A stretch of 64,000 bases of DNA. Source: Conchocele bisecta (taxonomy: Eukaryota > Mollusca > Bivalvia > Lucinida > Thyasiridae). How positions within the stretch are numbered: the first letter of the stretch is position 1; every line of letters begins with the position of its first letter. The stretch spans positions 56,877,131 through 56,941,130 of the forward strand of contig CM055268.1 in the NCBI GenBank assembly GCA_029237695.1, read 5' to 3'. Below are positions 33,201 to 45,560 of the stretch, piece after piece. Below the pieces are notes generated by a model. That model ran no database searches. It was not told the origin of the DNA and saw only the letters and a program-made list of their open reading frames with translations. Made by a program: the position numbers and the translations under genes.

Positions 33201-34150
33201 ACATAAAATAATAATAAATAAATAAGGTAATATAAGTATGTTTGACAATCTTGATGTTCTGCTATGAATAAAGGTGTCAATACATACTCTATGTTACTGA
33301 ACACGCCACGAGTAGACATAAATTCAATACATGTACCCATTTGCACCAATTTCAGAGTGCAATTTTAGTATCCACTTATTATAATATACACATGCAATTC
33401 TATTTTTTTTTCTCCGTTTGGATATGTTAGGTCTATGGTGGGTCGGGGAGGCATCCCCACAAATCGTACAGTTGTGTACATATAAATGAATTATTGTTTT
33501 ATAATACTTGCAATATAATTATCATAATGAAAACATGTCCAAACGTATGTACACCAAGAAAATTACAATGTGGTGTGTGTTTGTTTGTTTGTGTATTGGT
33601 GTTTAACGGCCTATCAACAGCTAATGTTATGTAAGGCCGGGCAAACGGATTCGATCCCATTTTCGATCCCATTGATGGGGGGGGGGGGTCCCAAAATCAG
33701 AATGGAATATTTATTTACATCGAGAAAAATATATTCAGCCCTGAAATTAGAATAATCTGACCTGGTGCCAGGTCCATACCACACCAAAGTCACTTGGCCC
33801 CCTCCCCTAAAATAGTATTACGAATAATCGCAATATGTACGTAAGGGGTATAACCAGATTCAACTGTCACATACAAAATTCCAAAGACGTATGTGAGGCC
33901 AAACCAGGTCTCCATTCGGAATTCCGGTAAGGATGAACCCCGATCGTTAAATTACCCATCACATGCTCCCACCTGTCACCCACAATTCTATATTAATATT
34001 TTCATATTTGGCGGCCATCTTGGAATTATACTATTGACACGATCGTCTTATTTTTATTTCACATAAAAATTACAGAAAACGTTTCAATAAACAAAATGGG
34101 GCCAATAAACTGACAAGTGATGTGTGTAATACTTCAATATGGCACGCGAT
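33101..34150. other. non-coding host DNA
   Basis: Contains a 'GTGTTTAACGGCCTATCAAC' repeat remnant (~33600) and a YY1-like motif at ~34012. No gene seen. Confidence 0.4.
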
Positions 34151-35090
34151 TGCAATTATATGTAAATTGGTTACGTTTGGTGGCGAAATTTTACAGGCAT
34201 ATTTGTCATCATGTGAAGTTGCGCACGTATAGTTTTCGATGCGGATTCATCCCGTATTCGCAGAGTTATGGCCCTTGACTTGGTGAAAAGTGGCGATTTT
34301 CAAATTGTGTCGCACATAACTGAACAAACTATTTGAGATACAGTCATGAAACCTTATAGGGATAGTTGTCATCATGTGAAGTTGCGCACCTGGTGTTTTA
34401 GATGCTGATTCATTCAGTGTTCATAGAGTTATGGTCCTTGACTGAGTGAAAAGTGGCGAGTTTCAACTTGTGTCGCACATAACTTAAACACTATTTGAGC
34501 TGCAGTCATGAAATATTATGGGAATGTTTATGAACATGTGAAGTTGTGCATCTGGTGATTTTGATACGGATTCATAGAGTATGTGCGAAGTTATGGCCAT
34601 TCGTGAAAAGTGGCGATTTTCAACTTGTGTCGCACATAACTGAAACACTAGTTGAGCTACAGTCATGAAACATTGTAGGAATATTTATGAACATGTGGAG
34701 TTGTGCATCTGGTGATTTCGATGCGGATTCATAGAGAATGGGCGGAGTTATGGTCAATGACTTGCTGATTTTTAACTTGTGTCGCCGGTAACTATATAGC
34801 AATGTTAATCAGCATGTGTAGTTGTGCACCTGGGGTTTTGTTTGCGGAATCATCCAGTAAGGATGGAGTTATTACCATTTACTGAGACAATTGGCAATTT
34901 TTTCCATCACAAATTCACCACAAATTTGTGTCGCGCGTATTTCCAAAAGTGTTGGAGTTAGAGTTGCGACATTTTACATGAATGTTTGTCACTATGTGCA
35001 GTTGTGCACCTGGGTTTTTGATGCGAATTCATCTAGTATTGGTAGAGTTATGGCCATTGACAAGTGAAAATTGCATTTGGTGTCTCTTTT
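34150..35090. repeat. ~160-bp tandem repeat, mollusc type
   Basis: GTGTCGCACATAAC recurs at about 34308, 34471 and 34628 (157-163 bp apart), with degenerate copies after. Each unit also has GTCATGAAA, GTGAAGTTGTGCA and GAGTTATGG..CTTGAC. About five to six units. Confidence 0.75.
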
Positions 35091-35439
35091 TATTTTATTA
35101 TCTCCAAATATACTGCTAACTTACGCAGAAAAACAAGGTAGCTACATATATGCTGTTGTTGATTTTCTAAGTCCCGATAACATGCAGTGTTGGTGTGGGG
35201 GAGACATATGTTTTGTTTGCAAAGAAACAACCCTCTAGTTTCACTATGCCTAATAAATCCAGTAATCGGGTTTACTTTACTTAACTAGCTCGTGTGGATG
35301 CAACAATATGCCATTACTATTTGGAGACCATCTTGGATTTATGCAGTGTTGTCAAAGCGCCCAAGGCCGCCAGTTTGTCATCAGCTATATTATAGGGAGA
35401 CATGATAGTTTTGTATATTCTGTAGATATGACATTTTCT

Positions 35440-35860
35440 AACAAAATAAACATTCATTCACCATTACCCCACGTATGATTGGCAGTATTATACATTTTGT
35501 AGCAGACGTAAATGTCCACACCGATATCAGGGGCGATAACCGAGTTTCCTTAAAATGTTAACGGACGTTACTATTTATTCTCTGTATTTATTTTTTGACG
35601 TGCAATGAACATATATTATAATCAGTCGAACATATAAAAAATAATTTAGGTGACACATTTATTTAGTATAAATAATTAAAAAATATCATATGAAAATAGC
35701 CTGATACCACCGCGCGTCACTATCAGTACAATAAACATTACTAAATTATTATATCTGTATAGCGGGCACTGGTAATTTTTACAATTGGTGGAATAGTGAC
35801 ACTATTATACACTTTTTTCATTCCTATAAAGAACATTTTGTTCAGTGGGCGTCCTTAGTT
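35440..35860 (+). mobile_element. partial copy of TTAA-MITE family
   Basis: Matches the interior of the 57111-57626 element (CAGACGTAAATGTCCACACC, ATCAGGGGCGATAACCG, GGTGGAATAGTGAC) but lacks clean ends. Confidence 0.6.
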
Positions 35861-36089
35861 GCTATGGGAATAACGCTAATGGGACCGTGGAAATATATAG
35901 ATGTGTTCTCTATTTGTACTAGCCAGTTCGCGTGATTTCACAGTGTACTTGTTGAGCATTGAAGCGTTTGGAACCAATGGTATGAAAGAAAACCTCTTCT
36001 ATTCATTCAAATTAGGAAGTCATTAAAGTCTACTGTAAAGTTCCACACTACATCTTCTAGCCAACGCCCACTATATAAGTTATAATTAC

Positions 36090-36930
36090 ATAATTTGGTA
36101 GCCATATTTGATTTGGTGTCAGAATATTGTCAGCATGAATGTTGATGTGGAATGGCAAGACAAGAAGGCTTTCCAAAATAAACTGAATAAGCCAACGTTT
36201 ATAACCAAGTGTACTATTTATAAGTATATGATTTGATTACTAGTGTACTATATTATTATCCGGCGCCCATTTTAGACTTCTGTCATTGAACGTTGTCTAA
36301 TGGTGTATATTAAGTTAAGAAAACAAATGATCATCTTGACTTAATACCAGTATTTATTATAATTACATTCTTAGATGTGACATCCGAGTGTAATTATATA
36401 AGCTAATTGCTACAATAATATCAAAATAGTTGGCGGCCATCTTGGACTAATGCTGTTGAAACAATGATCTAATTGCGTACCTAAGGTGCTAAAATCATTG
36501 TGTATCTAAATACAATATTCATTTGCTCTGATATAGGGCCTGAGTGTAATTATATATGTTTTCTTATGTAGAGATACGATTGCACGTATAATGTAATATA
36601 TTTATAATTGGCGGTCATTTTTGGAGTTCTGCTATTTAGACTATTATTCAATTTCACAGCAAAGTTACAAAAATAAACATTCATTGTTTCAATAAACCCA
36701 AGCTTATAAAAACATACTCTTTGTTGTGACGAACTAATGAAATTACGTCAAATGGTCACATTTGCCGGCCATCTTGGATTTTTCCCATAGTGCAGTTAAG
36801 GAATTGAAGTTAACGTTGCCAATTTTCATCACTTTGTCAAATACACCCGGTTTACGCTCTTAAATTGCTCAATTTCCTCATGTTAATGCAACTATATGGC
36901 ACTATATGGCACACTATATCTATTTGACAG
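36090..36930. repeat. degenerate periodic repeat with YY1-like motif (minus)
   Basis: GGCGGCCATCTTGGACTA (~36430), GGCGGTCATTTTTGGAGT (~36604), GCCGGCCATCTTGGATTT (~36764), with weaker forms at ~36103, 36262 and 36914. The spacing is 150-175 bp, opposite in orientation to 32640-33200. Confidence 0.5.
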
Positions 36931-37109
36931 CCATCTTGAATTTGTGCAAATTTCTTAAAACGCTCAAGGGTGACAGCTTGAAGGTCTGGACATGCAAAGT
37001 CAGTAATAAAAAAAACATGTTATTCAAAACAAGGTAAAGCCCCAAATCAGCCTTTGGCTGCCGGACTATATTCAACTATGGCTGAAAGAAAAAATGGCGG
37101 TAATTATGC

Positions 37110-37495
37110 TGCATTTTCATTGGCTACCTATGTCGTGGGAAAGAGATGCTATGTCGTGGTAACGAGATGCTATTTCGTGGGAACGACATGGCTAACTCGT
37201 GGTAACGAGATCCTATCTCATGGGAACGAGATGCTATGTCGTGGTAACGAGATGCTATGTCGTGATAACGAGATGCTGTCTCGTGGGAACGACATAGTTA
37301 ACTCGTGGTAAAGAGATCCTATCTCGTGGGAAGGAGATGCTATCTCGAGGGAACGAGATGCTATGTCGTGGGAACGACATAGCTAAGTCGTGGTAACGAG
37401 ATGCTATCTCGTGGAAACGAGATACTATGTCGTGGTAACGAGATGCTATGTCGTGGTAACGAGATGCTATGTCGTGGGAACGACATAGAAACCAA
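37110..37495. repeat. 21-bp minisatellite
   Basis: Units such as CGTGGTAACGAGATGCTATG alternate with palindromic variants (CTATGTCGTGGGAACGACAT). The open frames across it are repeat translations. Confidence 0.8.
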
Positions 37496-37682
37496 ATTGT
37501 GCATGTCCTTTTTAAGCTGTCGTACGTACGTCCTAATGTTGAATATCTCTATAACCGGATCATGACCAAACTTCACGAATAGCTTCCTCACATATTGAAT
37601 ATCTCATGATCCATTAATCGGGTCATTACAAATCTTAATAAATAGCTTCGTCACATTGACGGCTGTCCATCCAGTGTCATTC

Positions 37683-38182
37683 NNNNNNNNNNNNNNNNNN
37701 NNNNNNNNNNNNNNNNNNNNNNNNNNNNNNNNNNNNNNNNNNNNNNNNNNNNNNNNNNNNNNNNNNNNNNNNNNNNNNNNNNNNNNNNNNNNNNNNNNNN
37801 NNNNNNNNNNNNNNNNNNNNNNNNNNNNNNNNNNNNNNNNNNNNNNNNNNNNNNNNNNNNNNNNNNNNNNNNNNNNNNNNNNNNNNNNNNNNNNNNNNNN
37901 NNNNNNNNNNNNNNNNNNNNNNNNNNNNNNNNNNNNNNNNNNNNNNNNNNNNNNNNNNNNNNNNNNNNNNNNNNNNNNNNNNNNNNNNNNNNNNNNNNNN
38001 NNNNNNNNNNNNNNNNNNNNNNNNNNNNNNNNNNNNNNNNNNNNNNNNNNNNNNNNNNNNNNNNNNNNNNNNNNNNNNNNNNNNNNNNNNNNNNNNNNNN
38101 NNNNNNNNNNNNNNNNNNNNNNNNNNNNNNNNNNNNNNNNNNNNNNNNNNNNNNNNNNNNNNNNNNNNNNNNNNNNNNNNNN
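37683..38182. other. assembly gap (500 N)
   Basis: Exactly 500 undetermined bases; the size is probably nominal. Confidence 0.95.
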
Positions 38183-39580
38183 ACAACAATTGGTCTCATC
38201 TCGTGTGTACCATGTTGTTGATCCGGTATGACGTCCGTCTCGTCTGTTTAATGGTAGCAGTCTCTAAAGTGTGTGTGTGTGTGTGAATGGTGATGGAATT
38301 GTATAGCTCAAAGGTGCCGGCCTAAAAAGATTTCTACCTAAGAGCTTGCAATTTCGGAAACCAAATTCACACATAGGCTCACCTTACTTCGCTGGTTTCT
38401 CTGAATTGAGGAATTGGCAATGGGGTTCAAGGCGACCCGTAAAATGAGACTGTGAGCCAACAGATGAGTGGGCTTAAGAAAGGTCCCAACACCCCAGTGG
38501 CTGGGTGCCGGCTAGAAATCTGCCCAGTCGCTGGGGTTGTGTGCACGAGTGGAGGCTTTTGCTATTTTTTAGTCCAAGTGAAAAATACGTGATGTATTAT
38601 GACACCACTTGTCCCGTTTTTTTGTGTTGGTCACCAGTTTGTGCTATTGGACGAAACGGTGTTTTATCGGGGGTGGTGGTGGTAGTATATAGGGGTGAAA
38701 ATGATACCCCCGGTAGGTGGTATCATTTTGACTCCCTATATACTACTGCCTGGGCACAGTCTGGTCAGGACCTACACTATCCGCCATTTTATCAATGAAG
38801 CACCAGTCATGCTTCTAGCAAGCACAATAGTTCATTATCAGGCTAAACGAGTATGCTGTTTGATCAGCAGCTACACTGATTACAAAAACATGTGACTGAG
38901 TGGAGAAAGGGGGCTTATGGGTTATGACACCAGCGCAGATAACCTACAGATCAGCATGTGCATCCGCAGTCTGATCACGATCTGCACTGGTCGCTATTCC
39001 ACCAAAATGAAGCACCCGTCATGCTTCTATCAATCACTGTATATCGGTTATCAGACCACATGTCCCGGAGATCAGGAGCTACATTGGCCACAAACCACAT
39101 AAGCCACATTATCCTGTCACAGACACAATTATGTTTATCATTGTGGGCTAAATATAACCCTTGCTGGGTCCCCAATTCGTGCAAATAACTAGGTACGAAA
39201 TGGTGTGGGTACGAATCTACCAGGTACCATCGTTTCAATGTTTGAAACGGGCTATACAAGCCATTTTAATACAGCAAGAAGGAATGACGTGCACGTGATA
39301 GAACTGTGGAACTTCATGTCCTCAATATTAAGAAGTAAAAACTTAACGTTGACATTTGCGGTTGGTATATAAATATGCAGTTTCATTTAGTATATATGCT
39401 TACTGTCTGCATTTACCGGGATTTATTTTACACAGGATTTATTGAAAAACATTCGTTTCGATTCTAAGTCAAATCGAGGCTGTAACATTTGGAATGCGGG
39501 ATTTTTCTTATTTCTAAAAATAGAAGTGTAAACATAGCGCAGACGATCACTGTCAAAACGGACAGTTTCGTTTTCGAAAA
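38183..39580. other. non-coding host DNA with small repeats
   Basis: Has a short GT microsatellite near 38264-38284, the hairpin at 38681-38750 and 'CAGTCTGATCACGATCTGCA' (~38970), a sequence of a type common in bivalve repeats. No gene is supported. Confidence 0.4.
38681..38750. mobile_element. MITE-like hairpin
   Basis: GGTAGTATATAGGGGTGAAA... (38681-38708) pairs with 38719-38750 (...CCCTATATACTACTGCC) around ~10 bases. The right arm matches 15779-15812. Confidence 0.6.
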
Positions 39581-40080
39581 TCAAAAACACTTAAATATAC
39601 CGGGACTGGTGTTTAATATTATTATGCAAACATTTCCCATTAAACCATTAAACCATTGTGTACATATACCTTCCAAAACGAAGGTTTCAATTCCCCCAGG
39701 AACTCCAGAAAAGCTGGCAGTGTCTCCCAACATGTTGATCACTCGAGACATCGGTGACGGAGATTGGGCCCTGGGACCACCGCCAGTTCGGCACATACTC
39801 TTCTTCTCTAGGCAGAACTCTTTCTTCGCATTCTTCTGAAGGTTCCACCATTTTTTTCACTTTCACATTTTCAACAGTTCTGAATGCTACACCAAGAGCA
39901 CTTATCTTTGATGAAATTGCCTCCCATACTGCATTTTTCTTTTTGTTCGTTACATCGGTCATGCCTATCGTTAATTACGGACATGTTCTCCTCATATAAA
40001 TTTGTGAGGAGGTTTATTTCGCTTACTGACCAGTTTTTTTGTCTTTCTCTGTTGTTCTTTTCTGATTTTATTGCAGCCAT
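39581..40080 (-). pseudogene. Myb/SANT-like DNA-binding protein (transposon type), broken
   Basis: From ATG 40078-40080: 'RERQKNWSVSEINLLTNLYE' and 'VINDRH', the first part of a Myb/SANT-like domain. After a frameshift near 39955-39970 comes 'TNKKKNAVWEAISSKISALG', the rest of the domain. After another near 39780-39800 come 'RTGGGPRAQSPSPMSRVINM' and 'FSGVPGGIET', a tail typical of Myb_DNA-bind_5 proteins. Such proteins occur as companions of Harbinger/PIF transposases or as domesticated regulators (NAIF1-like). No transposase is visible nearby. Two frameshifts make a functional product unlikely. The 5' flank carries a dense cluster of MYB recognition sites (40141-40320). Confidence 0.7.
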
Positions 40081-40140
40081 TTTTTCAGTGTACTCTACAG
40101 GAAGGGGAAGTGGTTACAGTGCATTGTGGGATGTGTTTAT

Positions 40141-40320
40141 TCTTTAACTGGATGGTTAACCATCAGTTAAAAGTTAACAGATCCGTTAACTAACGGATCC
40201 GTTAAAAAGTTTTCAACAACCGATATTTAACGGATTGTTAGTTAATCATCCGTTAAGGATTTAACAGATCAGTTAGGCTAACAGTCCGTTAAGCTAACTG
40301 ATGTTTTGAACAACCGGGCC
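40141..40320. promoter_or_regulatory. cluster of MYB recognition elements (YAACNG)
   Basis: By eye I count 15 matches to YAACNG or its complement CNGTTR in 180 bp (TAACGG, TAACAG, TAACTG, CAACCG, CCGTTA, CAGTTA), many in palindromic pairs such as TAACGGATCCGTTA. It lies directly upstream of the Myb/SANT-like pseudogene. Confidence 0.65.
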
Positions 40321-41017
40321 CTGATATACAGTATGCTAATTTACAATACTACTCACCGTAAATGTTGACAATACAACATGCAACTCCTGCTAATATTGTA
40401 CATTTTCAAATACTAACTTCGATTGACCATCTTTAACCATTATTTATCAATTATTGTGCTCAATACCTCATGTGACAAATATGATATATGATATTGACAG
40501 CGAAGTAGTTTTGGTTTGTTTTGTGCATGTGTTGTGAGTGGTTGCTATGGGAACCTAATATAATTCATGCACATAGCTTGGCAATTACACTGGCTGATAA
40601 TACATATTTTTTATTTTATCATATAGCCATGCACCTTTGATTTGTTGTTGAGTCACATTGCATATATGTAGACAGTTTTATGTTATAAATGAATTATAAT
40701 ATCAAATTTCCATAAAGTTGTCGGTATAATATTATTACACACCTATTTGTTGTTATAACCCTTTCTGTGGTCGTGTGGACAGGCTGTATCTTGCTAATAA
40801 TATATTATGATTTCACTATTGTTGGTAGACCAGGGAACGACTTTCCAGGGCTTGTCAATAGCAGATACACTCCTTGACTTGCTTTGGGTAGCGCATAGGT
40901 ACTATCGCCGTATACCGGCTTAAAGTTAATATACCATTGTGCCGATGCTTGCTACGTGACACAGGTCTGGCTGAAGTCCAAGACAATTAGTTAGCCAAAC
41001 AAAATAAAAACACAACA
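40321..41017. other. non-coding host DNA, nothing recognised
   Basis: AT-rich sequence without frames or repeats that I can place. Confidence 0.4.
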
Positions 41018-42255
41018 CATAAATGTACCAACGTCACGTCAGATTTTGACACTTGGAATTGTTGCGTCATTACAGTAAGTTGTCCTACGCTTTACGGCTC
41101 ACAAATATTTTAATGTTGCATATGCGTGGCAGAATTGTACAGTTGTTTTCATAGTGGTTCAGATAGTTGTCTTTATTTTCTTCGGTTTCCTGCAAGGAAA
41201 TACGTAGCAATTTTGTCGATTATTTGTATACAAATGGGCATATTGCATTTTTGATTTTTATAATATATTATATGGACGACTTGTGAAATGACATTTGAAA
41301 CTAAATAACCGTACGACCGGTATTTTTATATAACACATAATAAAATCAGTATTATGTAATCATAATGCTAATATTTCTTTTGAACTTTATTTATATATTT
41401 ATATAACAATTACAAACAAACGCGAGAACAATTGTAGTCGGCGTAGATGGAGGCGTCTGCATGTTTCTTAATTTGGGTTGAAACCGAAATACTCAAAGAA
41501 AACAAACTTATCCTGTCTGGCGACCACCATCAGATATACATGTACTTACAACTTGAAGATCTAACCGGGGTGCATGTGCACCCTCTTTACTAATTATGCT
41601 ATACGGTCCCGTTCAGATTAGAGCGGGGTCGGGTGTTTTCGGCCGTCTCAGATGGAACCGTACACGCTGTACAAATCCAGTTCCGATTTTTGGATTTATT
41701 TATAGATTAGACTGCATTTTGATGAGTAACGCTAACTTTCATTTGAACGTGACACACCCGGGTAAATCTGCATTCATCATGTACGTGTTTTCATGACTTA
41801 ATTATGTGTTACGTAGATCTACATATAATTATTGCATGATCATATTTATTAAAGGTCTTGGTTTACAGACGTCGTTCTATGGAAAACGATTTAATTCGTA
41901 TTGGCAATACTTTCTACACTGTTTGTCGCAAATTTAAAACTCACGGGGAAATGAACATGCGCAACATAAGATATCAACTAAGGTTTAAACGTGTTTACCG
42001 ATGGGGGGTGGGGGGGGGGGTATTCTAGATAAAATTGGCCGCGGATAGAACTGGGCCTAGGTGTTAATTCATTTGATTTACTGGTTCACCTGTCGAATAT
42101 TTCTAAAATCAACATAAAATAAAATTTGGAAATTGTCATAAAAATAATCGTATCACAGATAAAAATATGGTAGGGCTACTTACGCGGCTCCTGGCATATC
42201 GCATCATGTTGACACTGTGCCAAACATGTTTTATTATGTAGTATTTAGTGTGTTG
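41018..42255 (-). repeat. outer arm (left) of composite repeat, copy 2
   Basis: Direct match to 16938-18800 minus the 17190-17986 insertion. It has ~180 bp (41941-42120) missing from copy 1 but partly present, inverted, at 31640-31710. SINE-like segment at ~41425-41630 on the minus strand. Confidence 0.7.
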
Positions 42256-43550
42256 GTATTTTGTCACAGGCATATTTAGTGCGAACATAATTGTAGTCAC
42301 CGGGAGCCCGTTTCACTAAACTTCGTACGACTAAAATGTTCGTAAGTGCAAATCTAGGATCGTCTGGAAATTTCAATTGATTGATTTACATTTATTGAGC
42401 ATAGGCTGCTCAATAAATGTAAATCCAATAATTGTTTACTGTCGAACATTGAACAGAATAAAACTATGATATGTACATGTAGTGAACAAAACAAACGCAC
42501 CACTATCGATTTTAAATCTATAATTAGCCGACCTGCGGCTTCGTAATTTGCCACCGTCGCCATAATAGATTCATTTATACCGCAACCATTGCTCCATGTA
42601 GCATAAGGGGGTAGGGGGTCTGAAGTAACCTAATATACCTGAAGTAGCCTAATATACATGAAGTGCCGTTTTTGCCTTTATTTGTTCACCTTTGACCCCT
42701 AACCGTGGCCTTTGATTGGTCAGTCTCAACAGCAAATTCAAGATGGCGGCGAATTTTAAAATCGAAATCGCTGTCGGTTCAGCTGAATTATGTCCATTTT
42801 TACAGTATATGCGATGTAACCAACTACATGGATATGTCCATTATGATTGTAATGCTTATTATGACAACTGTGTAGTCTAAAACCAGCCATTATTGAAGCA
42901 CATCGTAAATAAATAGGAGATTTAATCAGATACAATACCGAATCTACCTAGAGTGGACGCCGCCATTTTGCTTTGAATGTCGTCGTTATATTGGTGACGT
43001 ATGGCGAGGGAATGACGTAAAAAGATGACGTCACGCACGTTCAACAATTAAGTTTAGTATGCGGTATAAAATGAATACATGATTAGTGCCGTCGAATATA
43101 AAATATATTCGGTTTCGCCCCGACAACTTTATAGGGGCTCGCTAAAGCTCGCCCCAATAAAGCTGTCTAAGGCTCAACCGAATATATTTTATATTCGACG
43201 GCACTAACCATGTATTTACTATATATATGCATGTGTAGTCAGAAAGATACATTGCACTTAGGTCAGAATTTAGGTCAGAATATAATTGACGTCATTTATA
43301 GTTAATTGTGACGTCATTTCATGTAGACATTACGTCACCAAAGACCAAACAACTAAACGGCATCGGTGATTGAAACAAATTTTTTTCCGTAGAAATGAAT
43401 GATCAGAATTTGGATAGAATTTAGATAGGCCTATGGCTGCACATATCAATGACTTCAGCGCCCGATGGGGTCTAGAGGGTAGTCTGTGCATAGGCGGCGG
43501 AACCGGGAAAATATTGTGGGGTGCAATCTTGAGGGCCCAAAGGGCCCGAT
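42256..43550. other. segment specific to copy 2
   Basis: About 1.3 kb between outer arm and repeat B that has no counterpart in copy 1. Contains an inverted AATAAATGTAAATC-type hairpin (~42385-42425) and the perfect inverted repeat at 43083-43207. No gene seen. Confidence 0.5.
43083..43207. mobile_element. perfect 32-bp inverted repeat (MITE-like)
   Basis: Starts TTAGTGCCGTCGAATATAAA (43083) and is matched without mismatch by 43176-43207. The inner region also has GGGGCTCGC/GCTCGCCCC symmetry. Confidence 0.75.
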
Positions 43551-43551
43551 G

Positions 43552-44730
43552 TTGCTAGGGGGGCCCGGGGTCATGCTCCCCCGGAAATGTTTGAAATCTA
43601 AGAGGCGTGAAACGCCATTTCCTGCATTCTCAGCAAGTTTGAGGATGAGAAAATGTGCTTTATTACAGAATTATTGAGCGGGCCAGGCCCCACCCCAACA
43701 AAATTATTGGGGGCGGGGGGGGGGCAGGGGGAGGGGGCAGGGCCGGGCCACCCGCCCCCTCCCTTCTACCGCCCCTGCGGAAACCCCCCGGGGAATTTTA
43801 AACAAATTATTAAGAATCGACTTCCATTCCTGACTCTCGGAATTAAATTTACATCTCGAGCGAGAGGAACGTTTTCCTGGGTAGCCAATATGACTGACGG
43901 ACTGGCTAATGTACATGTACATGTACCCCGTACTAGCAGGTAACAGGTCTATGGGGAAATGCTGCGCTGACCCCTACTCACTCGGCTGGCCCGACCCACC
44001 GCCGCCACCCACCTCCCCCCCACGCCCAACACACCGAGGGAAGATATTGTTAGGCGTGTAGTTATTGTGCGGGCTACCCGTCTCGATCCTGTCTATGAAT
44101 TTACTGCCAGTACTGATTTATTTTCGTAAGTGTCTTTATGTTCGCGTTTATCAACTGTACTATGCAGATTCCTTCACATGATAAGTATTATTTGTTATTT
44201 TCGTGACTGATGACCGCGCGACAGCATGCGTATTTATTTAAAAAATGGAATGTATAGTTGTTAAAATCGAAAGTGACCAACAGAACTTTCCCAGCAAAAT
44301 GATCCATTACTGTGTATTTTTATATTTGTGTGGGTTTGAATTTTTGATAATGGGTTTACCATTTGAATTTTATTTTCATAAACCTGCAATATGTATGCGT
44401 CAATGTCGCGTTTCAGGGGCGGTTTTAGACGCGTTTCAGGGGCGGATTTGGAGGGGCGGTTCCTGGGTTGCAACCCCCCCCCCCCCACCCCCCCCCCCCG
44501 TTCAGCCACGGAGTTTACATAGATCACAGTTTACCACCAGTTGGAGTCTGAATTTAAATGCCGTAAAACACTGGAAAGTGCATTTCGAAGTGCTCGAAAA
44601 TATGACAACCCCCCCCCCCTGTTCCTCAAATGCTGAATCCGCCCCTGCGTTTAATCTGCAAATCTGGAATGGGTGTGTATTGGCTTTCTATTATTTACAC
44701 GCCTCCGACTAGAAAGCAAATTAACAACGA
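43552..44730. repeat. interspersed repeat B, copy 2
   Basis: Counterpart of 18815-19965, with an extra segment at 44391-44505. Confidence 0.7.
44437..44647. mobile_element. hAT-like non-autonomous fragment
   Basis: CAGGGGCGGATTTG (44437) and AATCCGCCCCTG (44636-44647) form inverted ends of the common hAT type, flanked by CGTTT on both sides. Copy 1 retains only the right end (~19800). Confidence 0.45.
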
Positions 44731-44819
44731 TCTGCCAAAGTAGGACTTCTTAAATGTGTAATTGTTGGAGAGCTATGGAACGCCATAGCTGTCTTATATG
44801 CACATATATGTGTATATGG

Positions 44820-45560
44820 TGTGCATTCCTCATTATATGATGTGAAAACTTCTCTATATGCTGTGCATTGTCCATTATATGATGTGAAAACTTCTCTATA
44901 TGCTGTGCATTGTCCATTATATGATGTGCAAACTTCTTTATATGCTGTGCATTCTTCATTATATGATGTGCAAACTTCTTTATATGTTGTGCATTGTTCA
45001 TTATATGATGTGCACACTTCTTTATATGCTGTGAATTCTTCATTGTATGATGTGCAAACTTCTATATATGCTGTGCATTGTCCATTATATGATGTGCAAA
45101 CTTCTTTATATGCTGTGCATTGTTCATTATATGATGTGCAAACTTCATATATGTGCATTGTTCATTATATGATGTGCACACTTCTTGTATATGCTGTGAA
45201 TTCTTCGATTGGGATAATGATGTGCAAACTTCTATATATGCTGTGAATTGTTCATTATATGATGCGCAAACTTCTTTATATGCTGCGCATTGTTCATTAT
45301 ATTATGTGCACACTTCTTTATATGCTGTGAATTCTTCATTGTATGATGTGCAAACTTCTATATATGCTGTGCATTGTTCATTATATGATGTGCAAACTTC
45401 ATTATATGATGTGCAAACCTCTTTATATGATGTGCAAACTTCTTTATATGCTGTGCATTGTTCATTATATGATGTGCAAACTTCTTTATATGCTGTGCAT
45501 TATTCATTATATGATGTGCAAACCTCTGTATACGATGTGCAAACTTCTTTATATAATGCG
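44820..45560 (-). repeat. 42-bp satellite array, minus orientation
   Basis: About 17 units, same monomer as 20030-20475, clean register apart from one disturbed stretch near 45140-45240. Confidence 0.85.

Noticed and set aside
37054..37311. 85-residue frame with GNEMLCR repeats
   Set aside because: Translation of the 21-bp minisatellite.
37651..38231. Frames of 170-191 residues
   Set aside because: They run through the 500-N gap and have no sequence support.
39489..39839. 116-residue plus-strand frame
   Set aside because: It overlaps the Myb/SANT-like pseudogene in antisense and has no recognisable domain.
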